DNA of 64,000 bases from Pseudomonadota bacterium (GCA_022560695.1 JADFSP010000003.1:62001-126000); one strand, 5' to 3'. Counted from the first letter of the stretch, positions 47,950 through 55,823 are shown. Notes: generated by a model from the letters alone, not told the origin. Numbers and translations: made by a program.

Positions 47950-47991
47950 TTGACAGCATGAGTTTTCCCTGTACTGATTTAGTGTTATAGT
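47950..47991 (+). promoter_or_regulatory. Candidate tolC promoter region
   Basis: A perfect TTGACA lies at 47950-47955 and TATAGT at 47986-47991. Their spacing is too long to be one promoter, so the true pairings are uncertain: TATAGT may use the weak TTTTCC (47963-47968) at 17 bases. The TATAGT sits inside the palindrome at 47982-48003, so a bound regulator would block it. Confidence 0.35.
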
Positions 47992-48003
47992 AGACTATAA
48001 CAC
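47982..48003. promoter_or_regulatory. Perfect 22-bp palindromic operator at the tolC promoter
   Basis: GTGTTATAGT (47982-47991) and ACTATAACAC (47994-48003) are exact complements around a two-base AG centre. The palindrome lies 47 bases ahead of the tolC ATG and covers a TATAGT -10-like element. Size and symmetry suit a dimeric repressor of the TetR, MarR or GntR kind; no regulator gene is adjacent. Confidence 0.55.
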
Positions 48004-48050
48004 CTCGGTATTTTCCGCCGCATGGCCATCCAAACCTGGAACGCAGAAGC

Positions 48051-49478
48051 ATGAAAAAAATAATAAACATCAAGCTCTTACTTCTTGTCATCACGGCCTG
48101 CGCCGTACCGGCTGCGGGACAGGCCACATCGCTGCTCGAAATTTACCAGCAGGCACTGCAGAGCGATCCACGCATTCATGAGGCCGAGGCCCGTCGCCTG
48201 GCGGCATTTGAAGCCGCGCCGCAGGCACGCAGTCTGCTGCTGCCGCAGGTCTCGTTTGGCAGCGACTGGACGAAATCCGAATCCTCCGGCACCAGTATCG
48301 GAATTGATCCAAGCGGAAATTTCGGCACGTTTACAAGCGACATCGAGGATGAGACCTTGCGCTGGCAATTCACCCTGCGTCAGACATTGTTCCGCTGGGA
48401 CCAGATCGTCGGCCTCCGGCAAGCCGACAAGATCGTCGCGAAAGCGGAAGCGGACCGCGAGGCGGCACAGCAGGACCTGATCGTCCGCGTCACGCTGCGC
48501 TACGTCGACGTACTTGCCGCCGAAGATCGATTGACGTCAATACACGCGAACCGAACCGCGATATCCCGTCAGCTCGAGCAGGCCAAGCAGCGCTTCGAAG
48601 TCGGGCTGATCGCCATCACGGCCGTACAGGAATCACAGGCAGCCTACGACACGGCGGTCGCCGACGAAATCGGAGCAAAGCGCTCGCTCGCAACCGCGCG
48701 CGAATTTCTGCGTGAGATCACCGGCCAATACGTGCCGGAATTGTCGGCTCCGGGTGAAGATTTCCCGCTACGAAATCCCGACCCCAGCGACGAGCAGAGC
48801 TGGATCGACCTGTCGATGAGCCAGAATCTGGCGCTGGTCGCGAGCCGTCTCGACGAACGGCTCGCGAGGGACGAGATTTCGTTCCGCCGCAATGGTCATT
48901 ATCCGACGATCGACCTCGTTGCGAGTACCGGTGAATCAGACTCCATAACGGATCGCAGCGTCAATGGCGGTTCCTTTTTCCCGGCCGACAGCGATGGCCG
49001 CAGCGACAGCATCGGGATTCAGTTCAACCTGCCCCTGTTCGCCGGCGGCGGCACGTCATCCCGGGTGCGCGAGGCTGTTTATCTGCATCGCGCCGCGCGC
49101 GAACAACTGCAACGAGTAACACGAGAAACTGAACGCCAGGCACGCGATGCCTATCTCGGCGTCTTGTCTGAGATAAGTCGCGTCAAGGCACTTGGGCAAG
49201 CTGTCGCGTCGAGCACAACGGCACTCGAAGCGACTCAGGCCGGCTTCGATGTGGGCACACGGACGATCGTCGACGTCCTCAACTCACAATTCGCGTTGTA
49301 TCAGTCGATCACGAATTATTATCAAAGCCGCTACGACTACATAGTCAACGTCTTGCGACTGAAGCAGGCCGCCGGCAATCTGGTGGTGCAGGACGTCGAA
49401 GACCTCGACCGATGGTTGCGGCCGCGCAAGACGCCTGAACAGCAGTTCGCCGAGGAGGCGGCAGCGGCGTCTGAATAG
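48051..49478 (+). CDS. tolC: TolC family outer-membrane channel protein
   Basis: TolC proteins form the trimeric outer-membrane and periplasmic duct for efflux pumps and type I secretion. The 475-residue precursor has a signal peptide (MKKIINIKLLLLVITACAV, cleaved near AAG), then two structurally repeated coiled-coil halves: LLEIYQQALQSDPRIHEAEA, VRVTLRYVDVLAAEDRL and, later, RDAYLGVLSEISRVKALGQA, GFDVGTRTIVDVLNSQFALY. The latter phrases are typical of TolC itself. No inner-membrane pump or adaptor is adjacent, as is common for the housekeeping tolC. It is flanked by pcm and waaA. Confidence 0.93.
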   Translation: MKKIINIKLLLLVITACAVPAAGQATSLLEIYQQALQSDPRIHEAEARRLAAFEAAPQARSLLLPQVSFGSDWTKSESSGTSIGIDPSGNFGTFTSDIEDETLRWQFTLRQTLFRWDQIVGLRQADKIVAKAEADREAAQQDLIVRVTLRYVDVLAAEDRLTSIHANRTAISRQLEQAKQRFEVGLIAITAVQESQAAYDTAVADEIGAKRSLATAREFLREITGQYVPELSAPGEDFPLRNPDPSDEQSWIDLSMSQNLALVASRLDERLARDEISFRRNGHYPTIDLVASTGESDSITDRSVNGGSFFPADSDGRSDSIGIQFNLPLFAGGGTSSRVREAVYLHRAAREQLQRVTRETERQARDAYLGVLSEISRVKALGQAVASSTTALEATQAGFDVGTRTIVDVLNSQFALYQSITNYYQSRYDYIVNVLRLKQAAGNLVVQDVEDLDRWLRPRKTPEQQFAEEAAAASE

Positions 49479-49482
49479 ACCG

Positions 49483-50757
49483 CTAGTGTCCTGTCGGTTG
49501 CGTAAGAAGCGGCTCGAGCAGCTCGAGCAGTCTTTGCAAGGCGCCGCGATTGCTTCGCAGGACCTCATGCCCGTCGCTGCCCAGCTGATGAGCGCGTTCC
49601 GGGTGAGTCAGCAGGTCGTGAATAACGCTGGCCAGCTCTTCTGCATCGGCGACAACGCGACATGCGCCGAGCCGCAGGAACATATCAGCGATCTCCTGCG
49701 CATTGAAGACATGCGGGCCACTGATGATTGGCAGACCCACGGCAGCCGGCTCGAGCAGGTTGTGACCACCGATCGGCACCAGGCTGCCTCCCACAAATGC
49801 AATGTCGCTGGCCGCATAGAACAGCGGCACCTCGCCCATCGTATCGACCAGGAAGACGTCGGTAGCGGCGTCGCAGGCGCGACCGTCAGTGCGTGACACA
49901 AAATTGAAGTGCTCGTTTTCGATCAACTCGCGTACGGCAGCGAACCGTTGCGGATGGCGTGGTACGAGAATCAGCAGAAGATTCGGGTGGCGTTCGGCGA
50001 GCTGACGCTGCGCTGCGAGCACCTGTTGTTCCTCCCCATCGTGCGTGCTTGCCGCAATCCAGACCGGTCGGTCGCCGAATAACTCGGCGCGCAGCTCTCG
50101 ACCACGCTCCGGCAGCTCGGGCGGGATCTCGATATCGAACTTGATATTGCCGGTTATGCGGGTTCGATCCGGACTGGCGCCGAGCGAGAGAAAACGTTCC
50201 GCATCGGCTTCGCTTTGGGCAGCGATGATGATGCCGTGGGACAGCGTTTCGCGAAACAACGGCAACAAGCGACGATAGCTGGTCACGGATTTCGGCGAGA
50301 TACGTGCGCTGACGAGAACCAGCGGTATGCGGCGCACGCCGCAGCCACGGTAGAGATTGGGCCAGATCTCGGTCTCCAGAATCAGCGCGAGCTTCGGATT
50401 CACCGCCGCAAAGAAGCGGTTGATGGCAGTCGGCGTTTCGAACGGGATGTAACTGTGAAATACGGAAGCTCCGAATACTGCCCTGACTCTTGCGGCACCC
50501 GTGGCTGTCACGGTCGTGACGAGCAGCGGGCGGTCCGGGTATTGCCGGCCCAGTGCCTTGATCAGCGGTACGGCTGCCAGCACCTCACCAACCGAAACGG
50601 CATGAATCCAGATGCAATGCTCCAATTGCGGATGCCCGAAACCGAAGCGCTGCCCGATGTTTTCGAAGTAAGTACGGTCCGTAACGCCACGGACGAGCCA
50701 GTAGCAGGCATACGGGATCAACAACAGGTAGGCCAGAATGTTGTAAAGGATGCGCAC
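49483..50757 (-). CDS. waaA: Kdo transferase WaaA (KdtA)
   Basis: WaaA attaches Kdo from CMP-Kdo to lipid IVA at the inner-membrane cytoplasmic face. The 424-residue reading has an N-terminal membrane segment (ILYNILAYLLLIPYACYWLV), IWIHAVSVGEVLAAVPLIKA, ETEIWPNLYRGCG, GNIKFDIEIPPELPERG and IAASTHDGEEQQVL, then the GT-B C-terminal segment VGGSLVPIGGHNLLEPAA. Starts considered were GTG at 50757 and GTG at 50775; the first matches the family start best. It ends close to tolC (convergent) and lies 71 bases after hldE on the same strand. Confidence 0.95.
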   Translation of the reverse strand: MRILYNILAYLLLIPYACYWLVRGVTDRTYFENIGQRFGFGHPQLEHCIWIHAVSVGEVLAAVPLIKALGRQYPDRPLLVTTVTATGAARVRAVFGASVFHSYIPFETPTAINRFFAAVNPKLALILETEIWPNLYRGCGVRRIPLVLVSARISPKSVTSYRRLLPLFRETLSHGIIIAAQSEADAERFLSLGASPDRTRITGNIKFDIEIPPELPERGRELRAELFGDRPVWIAASTHDGEEQQVLAAQRQLAERHPNLLLILVPRHPQRFAAVRELIENEHFNFVSRTDGRACDAATDVFLVDTMGEVPLFYAASDIAFVGGSLVPIGGHNLLEPAAVGLPIISGPHVFNAQEIADMFLRLGACRVVADAEELASVIHDLLTHPERAHQLGSDGHEVLRSNRGALQRLLELLEPLLTQPTGH

Positions 50758-50828
50758 AGGGCAATCAGGTCTCACCGGGCCGTGACAGCAGACCTCGCAG
50801 CATGCTGCAGGTGCCGGGTTCGCAGGAT

Positions 50829-52247
50829 TCAGCCACGCAGCTTGTCGATGATTTGTGTCGTTGAGCGGCCACCGCGATATGCAAGCACGTGGACCTCGCC
50901 ACCGTTCTTCAGAACCTCCTTGCCGCCGGCGATTTCCTCCGGGCGGTAATCTCCGCCCTTCACCAGTACATCGGGCAGCACGTCTGCGATCAGGGCAGCC
51001 GGTGTGTCCTCGGCAAACGGTACGACCCAATCCACGGCGGCAAGCCCTGCGAGAACCAGCATGCGATCTTCCAAAGGATTGATCGGGCGCGGCTCACCTT
51101 TCAGGCGACGTACCGAATCGTCGTCATTGACGGCCACAACCAATCGATCGCCGTGACTCTTGGCCTCCTCGAGGTAAGCCACATGACCGGCATGCAGCAG
51201 GTCGAAACAACCGTTTGTCATGACGATCCGTTCATCCCGGCTGCGCGCTTCACTGACCATGTCGAGCAGCTCCTGACGCTCGACAAGACCGCGCCCACCT
51301 TGCCCGCGCCGGTGCAGCGCGACTCGGATTTCCGATGGTGTCACTGTCGCGACACCGATCTTGCGCACGACGAGACTCGCCGCAACATTTGCCAGCGCCG
51401 CAGCCGATGACAGATCCTGGCCGCTGGCCATCGCCCCGGCGATGGTTGCAATAACCGTGTCGCCCGCACCCGTGACATCGTAGACCTCGTGCGCCTGCGT
51501 CGACAAAAATAATGGATCGGCACCGGCCTCGATCAGCAACATGCCTTTTTCGCTGCGGGTAACCAGCAGCGCATCGAGGTCCAGTTCCTCGATCAAACGC
51601 CGGCCTCGCTCAACGAAATCTTCGTCCGAGCTACTCGCACCCGCCACGGCCTCGAACTCCGTCTGGTTCGGCGTGATCAGTGATGCACCGCGATACTTGC
51701 CGAAGTCCGTTCCTTTCGGGTCGACCAGTGCAGGAACACCCGCTTTGCGGCACAGCGCGATCATGTTCCCGACGTCGGTCAGGGCGCCCTTGCCATAGTC
51801 CGATAACACGACGGCGCCGGCCTTTCCAATCGCCTTGCCCAATGCCCCGAGCAGTGCGCCGTCGCCCAATGCGGCCACGTGCTCCTGATCAAGGCGAATG
51901 AGTTGCTGGCCACGACTCTGTACGCGCGTCTTGGTCGTCGTCGGCCTGTCAGCGACTCGGCTGAATTCGCAACGGATACCCTGCTCGCGAAGTATTTTCT
52001 CCAGCGTGTCAGCCGCAGCATCTTTTCCCACCACGCCGATCAGACAGGTCGACGTACCCAATGATGCGAGGTTGACCGCCACATTTGCGGCGCCACCCGG
52101 TCGATCATCGGTTCTCTGGATGTGCACGACCGGCACGGGCGCCTCCGGCGATATCCGGCTGGTCGCGCCAAACAGGTACTGATCGAGCATGACATCGCCG
52201 GCAACGACGACGTGGGACGTCGAGAAATCAGGGATCGTTATTGTCAC
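50829..52247 (-). CDS. hldE: Bifunctional heptose 7-phosphate kinase/1-phosphate adenylyltransferase HldE
   Basis: HldE performs two steps of ADP-heptose synthesis for the LPS core. The 472-residue protein has an N-terminal ribokinase-type domain (VVVAGDVMLDQYLFG, DRPGGAANVAVNLASLG, DVTGAGDTVIATIAGAMASG) and a C-terminal nucleotidyltransferase domain starting MTNGCFDLLHAGHVAYLEEA, with the HxGH motif. The fused form is the gammaproteobacterial one. It is followed by waaA, so two core-LPS genes are adjacent. gmhB and hldD are not in the window. Confidence 0.96.
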   Translation of the reverse strand: MTITIPDFSTSHVVVAGDVMLDQYLFGATSRISPEAPVPVVHIQRTDDRPGGAANVAVNLASLGTSTCLIGVVGKDAAADTLEKILREQGIRCEFSRVADRPTTTKTRVQSRGQQLIRLDQEHVAALGDGALLGALGKAIGKAGAVVLSDYGKGALTDVGNMIALCRKAGVPALVDPKGTDFGKYRGASLITPNQTEFEAVAGASSSDEDFVERGRRLIEELDLDALLVTRSEKGMLLIEAGADPLFLSTQAHEVYDVTGAGDTVIATIAGAMASGQDLSSAAALANVAASLVVRKIGVATVTPSEIRVALHRRGQGGRGLVERQELLDMVSEARSRDERIVMTNGCFDLLHAGHVAYLEEAKSHGDRLVVAVNDDDSVRRLKGEPRPINPLEDRMLVLAGLAAVDWVVPFAEDTPAALIADVLPDVLVKGGDYRPEEIAGGKEVLKNGGEVHVLAYRGGRSTTQIIDKLRG

Positions 52248-52334
52248 CGGCGCAATCTATCACGATGTGGCAGTCCGGGCAGCCGTATCGTGCGGCGAAA
52301 GCCGGGCTATGCCGAAACGCGTGGCGCTTTATCG

Positions 52335-52454
52335 AAAAGCGCTCAGTTGCGCGCGAGACAAGGCGAGAATGGGCGAACAAGCACAGTGTACACGCCAGTA
52401 CACGAGCATTTTGAGCCCATTATCAACGTCGTATCGCGCCGACTGAGCGCTTTT
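52335..52454. repeat. 120-bp imperfect palindrome (fold-back element)
   Basis: The ends AAAAGCGCTCAGT (52335-52347) and ACTGAGCGCTTTT (52442-52454) are exact complements, and the symmetry continues inward with scattered mismatches to the centre, GTGTAC (52386-52391) and GTACAC (52398-52403). Inner arms include AATGGGC and GCCCATT. The element lies between nrdJb and hldE, both on minus. It resembles a miniature inverted-repeat or fold-back element in form; no transposase or clear target duplication is seen. As RNA it would fold into one long stem. Confidence 0.75.
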
Positions 52455-52464
52455 GGGTCCCGTC

Positions 52465-53172
52465 TCAGCCGCATTTGGAGTCGCCACAGGACAAACAGGT
52501 CCTGCACCCTTCCATCGTGATCACGGCGGCCGTACTGCACTTGGTGCACAGCTGCGCTCCCTCCGGGTAGTCGCTTTTGGCAAACGCATCGCGCTGCTTT
52601 TTCGACTCTTCGTACTCCGCACGCTTCTTCTCGATCATTTTCCGTTGGCCTTCATCGAGCTCGGGCGCTGCCAGCATGCCGATCGAGATCAGGTGCTTCT
52701 CGATGACATACCCGAGCTCGGCGATGATCGACGGCATGTATTTGCCGCCCGGCTGCCAATAGCCGCCGCGAGGATCGAACACGGCTTTCAGTTCGTCGAC
52801 CAGAAATGTCACGTCACCGCCTTTGCGAAACACGGCGGAAATGATGCGCGTCAAAGCGACGATCCACTGGTAGTGATCGAGATTCTTCGAATTGATGAAG
52901 ACCTCGAACGGACGGCGCTTTTCAAATTCCGTGCCCTCGTTGAGGATGATGTCATTGATCGTGACATACATGGCGTGATCCGAAATGGGTGTCTTGACCT
53001 TGTACGTCGAACCGATCAAAACCTCCGGGCGCTCGAGCTTCTCGTGCATGCGAATGACTTCGGCACGGTTGCCGCCTCCACCTTCGCGCTTGTACTCGGG
53101 TTTCTCCGATTTCTTGTCGCCTGCCGATTGTTTGACCGTGTAGCCGACGATCTTTTTTTCAATCTTCATCAT
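52465..53172 (-). CDS. Class II ribonucleotide reductase, C-terminal subunit NrdJb
   Basis: In some gammaproteobacteria such as Pseudomonas the B12-dependent ribonucleotide reductase is split in two; this 235-residue product corresponds to the second part. It has VLIGSTYKVKTPISDHAMYV, FEVFINSKNLDHYQWIVAL, the SAVFRKGGDVTFLVDELKAV region and a C-terminal cysteine cluster, CTKCSTAAVITMEGCRTC and then LSCGDSKCG, which would supply the redox-shuttling and metal-binding cysteines. Start: ATG at 53172 with GAGGA nine bases ahead; a TTG at 53181 is also open. It begins 58 bases after the larger subunit. Confidence 0.88.
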   Translation of the reverse strand: MMKIEKKIVGYTVKQSAGDKKSEKPEYKREGGGGNRAEVIRMHEKLERPEVLIGSTYKVKTPISDHAMYVTINDIILNEGTEFEKRRPFEVFINSKNLDHYQWIVALTRIISAVFRKGGDVTFLVDELKAVFDPRGGYWQPGGKYMPSIIAELGYVIEKHLISIGMLAAPELDEGQRKMIEKKRAEYEESKKQRDAFAKSDYPEGAQLCTKCSTAAVITMEGCRTCLSCGDSKCG

Positions 53173-53229
53173 TTCGTGCAATCCTCATACATGCTTGCCT
53201 CTGCGTCACCGTTCGTGGGGCAACGACGA

Positions 53230-55386
53230 TCAGAGTTTTCCGTAATAGCCTTCTTTGAGCGCGTCGAACAGATTCGCCGCCGTGTGAATTTCGCCGTCGT
53301 AGTCAATCTCTTCGTCACCTTTGAGGTCAACCGTCGAGCCATCATCGAGCGTAAACGTATAGACCGTGTTCTTCAGGTCCTTTTCCCTGACCAGCACGCC
53401 CTGGAAGGCCTCGGGGTTGAAACGGAACGTCGTGCAACCTTTGAGCCCCTGCTCGTACGCGTACAGATAGACATCCTTGAATTCCTCGTAGGGGAAGTCC
53501 GTCGGCACGTTCGCCGTTTTCGAAATCGATGAGTCGACCCACCTCTGTGCCGCCGCCTGGATGTCTACGTGCTTCTTCGGAGTCACCTCATCTGCCGCGA
53601 CAAAGTAGTCCGGCAAGCTGTTACCTGCCACGTTCCCATCCGCGTCAGCAGGCATCGCATCCTTGTCGACGAGCTGCCGGTAGGCCAGTAATTCGAATGA
53701 AAAGACATTGACCTTCTCTTTTGTCTTCTTGCCCTGCCGAATCACATTGCGGAAATAGTGGTGCGCGAAGCTGGGCTCGATGCCGTTGCTCGCATTATTG
53801 GCAAGCGACAATGAAATCGTTCCCGTCGGCGCGATCGAGCTGTGGTGCGTGAACCGCGCGCCGACTTCCGCGAGTTCCTCGACAAGTTCCGGCGCTTGTG
53901 TCGCTATGCGCTGCATGTAACGGCTGTACCGCGCGTGCAGAATCCGGCCCGGTACCTTGTCACCAGCCTGGTAGCCGTCCGCTCGCATTTCCGGCCGCTT
54001 CCCAAGCATCTCCTCGGTGACCTCGAACTTTTCGCTCATGATCGGCGCCGGACCTTTTTCCCTGGCCAGCACGAGGCCCTCCTCCCATCCGGCCAGCGCC
54101 AGTTCCCGTGCAACGTCCTCGGCGAACTGGACAGCCTTGTCATCGCCGTACTTCATGCGAAGCATCGTGATCGTGGAGCCGAGGCCGAGAAAGCCCATGC
54201 CGTGCCGGCGCTTCCTCTGAATCTCGCTGCGCTGCTGCGCCAACGGCAGTCCATTGATCTCGACGACGTTATCCAGCATGCGCGTGAAAATCCTGACAAC
54301 CTTTCGAAATGCCTCCCAATCGAAGCGCGCATCCGCTGTAAACGCTTCCACAACAAAGCGCGTCAGATTAACCGACCCGAGCAGGCAGGATCCGTAGGGT
54401 GGCAATGGCTGTTCACCACAGGGATTGGTTGCACGAATGTTTTCGCAAAACCAGTTGTTATTCATCTCGTTGACTTTGTCGATCAGCACAAAGCCCGGCT
54501 CCGCGAAGTCGTAGGTGGACGCCATGATGAGGTCCCAGACTCTGCGCGCCGGGAGCGTCTTGTAAATCTTGCAGGCCACCTGGCCCCGCTTGCTCGTCAC
54601 GTAGTCACTGGCTTCGGGCCAGTCACGCCACACGAACTGCGTCTCGTCTTCTATGTCGAGATCGTCTTGCTCGACTTCCCTCTGTGTCACGGGAAACGCG
54701 AGCTTCCAGTCGTCTTCGTTGATTACCGCCTGCATGAACTCATCGGTAATCAGTAGTGACAGGTTGAATTGGCGCAGGCGTCCATCTTCACGTTTTGCGC
54801 GGACAAACTCCATGATATCGGGATGACCGATGTCGAATGTTCCCATCTGGGCGCCGCGGCGGCCGCCGGCGGACGACACCGTGAAACACATCTTGTCGTA
54901 GATATCCATGAACGACAGTGGTCCCGACGTGTAGGCACCGGCGCCTGTGACATACGCCCCCTTCGGGCGCAGCGTTGAAAATTCGTAGCCGATGCCGCAA
55001 CCGGCCTTCAGCGTCAGACCCGCTTCATGGACTTTGTTGAGAATGTTGTCCATCGAGTCGCCAACCGTACCCGACACGGTGCAGTTGATCGTCGACGTTG
55101 CCGGTTTGTGGTCGAGCGCGCCGGCGTTCGAAACGATCCGCCCGGCCGGAATTGCGCCGCCCCGCAGCGCCCAGAGGAATTCCTCGAAATACTGCTCGCG
55201 CTTCGACTCGGTCTCGACGTTCGCAAGCGCGTGGGCGACGCGCTTGTAGGTATCGTCGATCGTCTCATCTATTTTCGTTCCGTCCCTCGCTGTAAGACGA
55301 TATTTGGCGTCCCAGATATCGAGCGATGCTGCTTGGAACTCTATGTCGGTGCCCGTGTGTGCATCTAGGTGAACCGCAGACTTCAT
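53230..55386 (-). CDS. Class II (adenosylcobalamin-dependent) ribonucleotide reductase, main subunit NrdJa
   Basis: This subunit reduces ribonucleotides to deoxyribonucleotides using an adenosylcobalamin-generated thiyl radical. The 718-residue protein shows ATSTINCTVSGTVGDSMDNI, the GCGIGYEFSTLRP and SSAGGRRGAQMGTFDIGHPD segments, and the finger-loop NPCGEQPLPPYGSCLLGSVN holding the Asn, Cys and Glu of the active site. THHSSIAPTGTISLSLANNA is a class II hallmark. The C-terminal redox cysteines are in the next gene. Upstream is a promoter with NrdR-like boxes and a structured leader. No class I or III reductase is in the window. Confidence 0.93.
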   Translation of the reverse strand: MKSAVHLDAHTGTDIEFQAASLDIWDAKYRLTARDGTKIDETIDDTYKRVAHALANVETESKREQYFEEFLWALRGGAIPAGRIVSNAGALDHKPATSTINCTVSGTVGDSMDNILNKVHEAGLTLKAGCGIGYEFSTLRPKGAYVTGAGAYTSGPLSFMDIYDKMCFTVSSAGGRRGAQMGTFDIGHPDIMEFVRAKREDGRLRQFNLSLLITDEFMQAVINEDDWKLAFPVTQREVEQDDLDIEDETQFVWRDWPEASDYVTSKRGQVACKIYKTLPARRVWDLIMASTYDFAEPGFVLIDKVNEMNNNWFCENIRATNPCGEQPLPPYGSCLLGSVNLTRFVVEAFTADARFDWEAFRKVVRIFTRMLDNVVEINGLPLAQQRSEIQRKRRHGMGFLGLGSTITMLRMKYGDDKAVQFAEDVARELALAGWEEGLVLAREKGPAPIMSEKFEVTEEMLGKRPEMRADGYQAGDKVPGRILHARYSRYMQRIATQAPELVEELAEVGARFTHHSSIAPTGTISLSLANNASNGIEPSFAHHYFRNVIRQGKKTKEKVNVFSFELLAYRQLVDKDAMPADADGNVAGNSLPDYFVAADEVTPKKHVDIQAAAQRWVDSSISKTANVPTDFPYEEFKDVYLYAYEQGLKGCTTFRFNPEAFQGVLVREKDLKNTVYTFTLDDGSTVDLKGDEEIDYDGEIHTAANLFDALKEGYYGKL

Positions 55387-55449
55387 GAGCCTTTTTACTC
55401 CCCTTTACTCCCTAAGGAGACCCCAAAATGTTGTTGTATCGCACTTTTT

Positions 55450-55516
55450 CCGAGGGTATAGAATCCCTCTCGCCGCTAATCAATTTTTTAGCGGCGAGTA
55501 CCCGATAAAGCCTCGG
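55450..55516 (-). ncRNA. Candidate structured leader RNA of nrdJ
   Basis: Reading on minus, an outer stem CCGAGG/CCTCGG (55516-55511 with 55455-55450) encloses a perfect 11-bp hairpin CTCGCCGCTAA/TTAGCGGCGAG (55498-55488 with 55479-55469) with an eight-base loop, and a smaller CCCTC/GAGGG possibility beside it. The element lies 64 bases ahead of the nrdJa start in a leader of about 170 bases. An nrdJ-associated cis-regulatory RNA motif has been described by comparative genomics; I cannot confirm that this is a member. No B12-box typical of a cobalamin riboswitch was found. Confidence 0.4.
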
Positions 55517-55530
55517 TTTCTTCGTTGATT

Positions 55531-55550
55531 AGACACAAGATGTTGTGTCT
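55531..55550. promoter_or_regulatory. NrdR box 1 (perfect palindrome) at the nrdJ start site
   Basis: AGACACAA and TTGTGTCT are exact complements around GATG. The inner 16 bases ACACAAGATGTTGTGT agree with the NrdR consensus acaCwAtATaTwGtgt at nearly every position. The site lies just downstream of the predicted start of nrdJ transcription, where a repressor would block it. Confidence 0.7.
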
Positions 55551-55563
55551 GAACGAGATTAAG

Positions 55564-55590
55564 ATTATGCCCGTACGGACCGACTGTCAA
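55564..55590 (-). promoter_or_regulatory. Putative sigma-70 promoter of nrdJ
   Basis: On minus, TTGACA is at 55590-55585 and CATAAT at 55569-55564, 15 bases apart; a TAATCT at the ideal 17-base spacing overlaps it. Transcription would begin near 55557, giving a leader of about 170 bases, with NrdR box 1 immediately downstream. Confidence 0.5.
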
Positions 55591-55633
55591 GGTTTTCGGT
55601 GTTTTTTCTATTGACTATATTACTAAGTTAATT

Positions 55634-55649
55634 CAACAACTTATAGTGT
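55634..55649. promoter_or_regulatory. NrdR-like box 2
   Basis: CAACAACTTATAGTGT matches the right half of the NrdR consensus well (TATAGTGT) and the left half partly. It lies about 45 bases upstream of the -35 of the nrdJ promoter, so it could bind a second NrdR complex in concert with box 1 or 3. Confidence 0.4.
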
Positions 55650-55711
55650 TTTCCAGAAAAACTACATTAAAAACAATCGAAAAAAAATAACACTTTTGTA
55701 AAAATTAGTTT

Positions 55712-55727
55712 GCACTAGATATAGTGG
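55712..55727. promoter_or_regulatory. NrdR-like box 3
   Basis: GCACTAGATATAGTGG matches the NrdR consensus acaCwAtATaTwGtgt at 13 of 16 positions by my count, with CACTA and TAGTG as complementary arms. It is upstream of the nrdJ promoter and about 70 bases before the hsp20 sigma-32 element. Confidence 0.5.
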
Positions 55728-55795
55728 CACAAGGTGTCCTTCCAGGCTTGCTTGCCGGCGTCCGAAGAAGGTGCCTCCAGCCACCAAAATGGCAC

Positions 55796-55823
55796 CTTGA
55801 ATTACGCTTTCGCGCCCCTACAT
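55796..55823 (+). promoter_or_regulatory. Sigma-32 heat-shock promoter of hsp20
   Basis: CTTGAA (55796-55801), a 13-base spacer, and CCCCTACAT (55815-55823) agree well with the sigma-32 consensus CTTGAAA...CCCCATNT. An inverted repeat, AAGGTGCC (55768-55775) with GGCACCTT (55791-55798), overlaps the -35 and could be an operator. The start would be near 55830, 64 bases before the hsp20 ATG. Confidence 0.7.

Noticed and set aside
47808..47990. 60-residue open frame between pcm and tolC
   Set aside because: Very arginine-rich, no ribosome-binding site, no family resemblance, and it overlaps the tolC promoter region.
55387..55560. Cobalamin riboswitch upstream of nrdJ
   Set aside because: It would make sense for a B12-dependent enzyme, but no B12-box or the needed multi-helix core is visible, and the leader is short.
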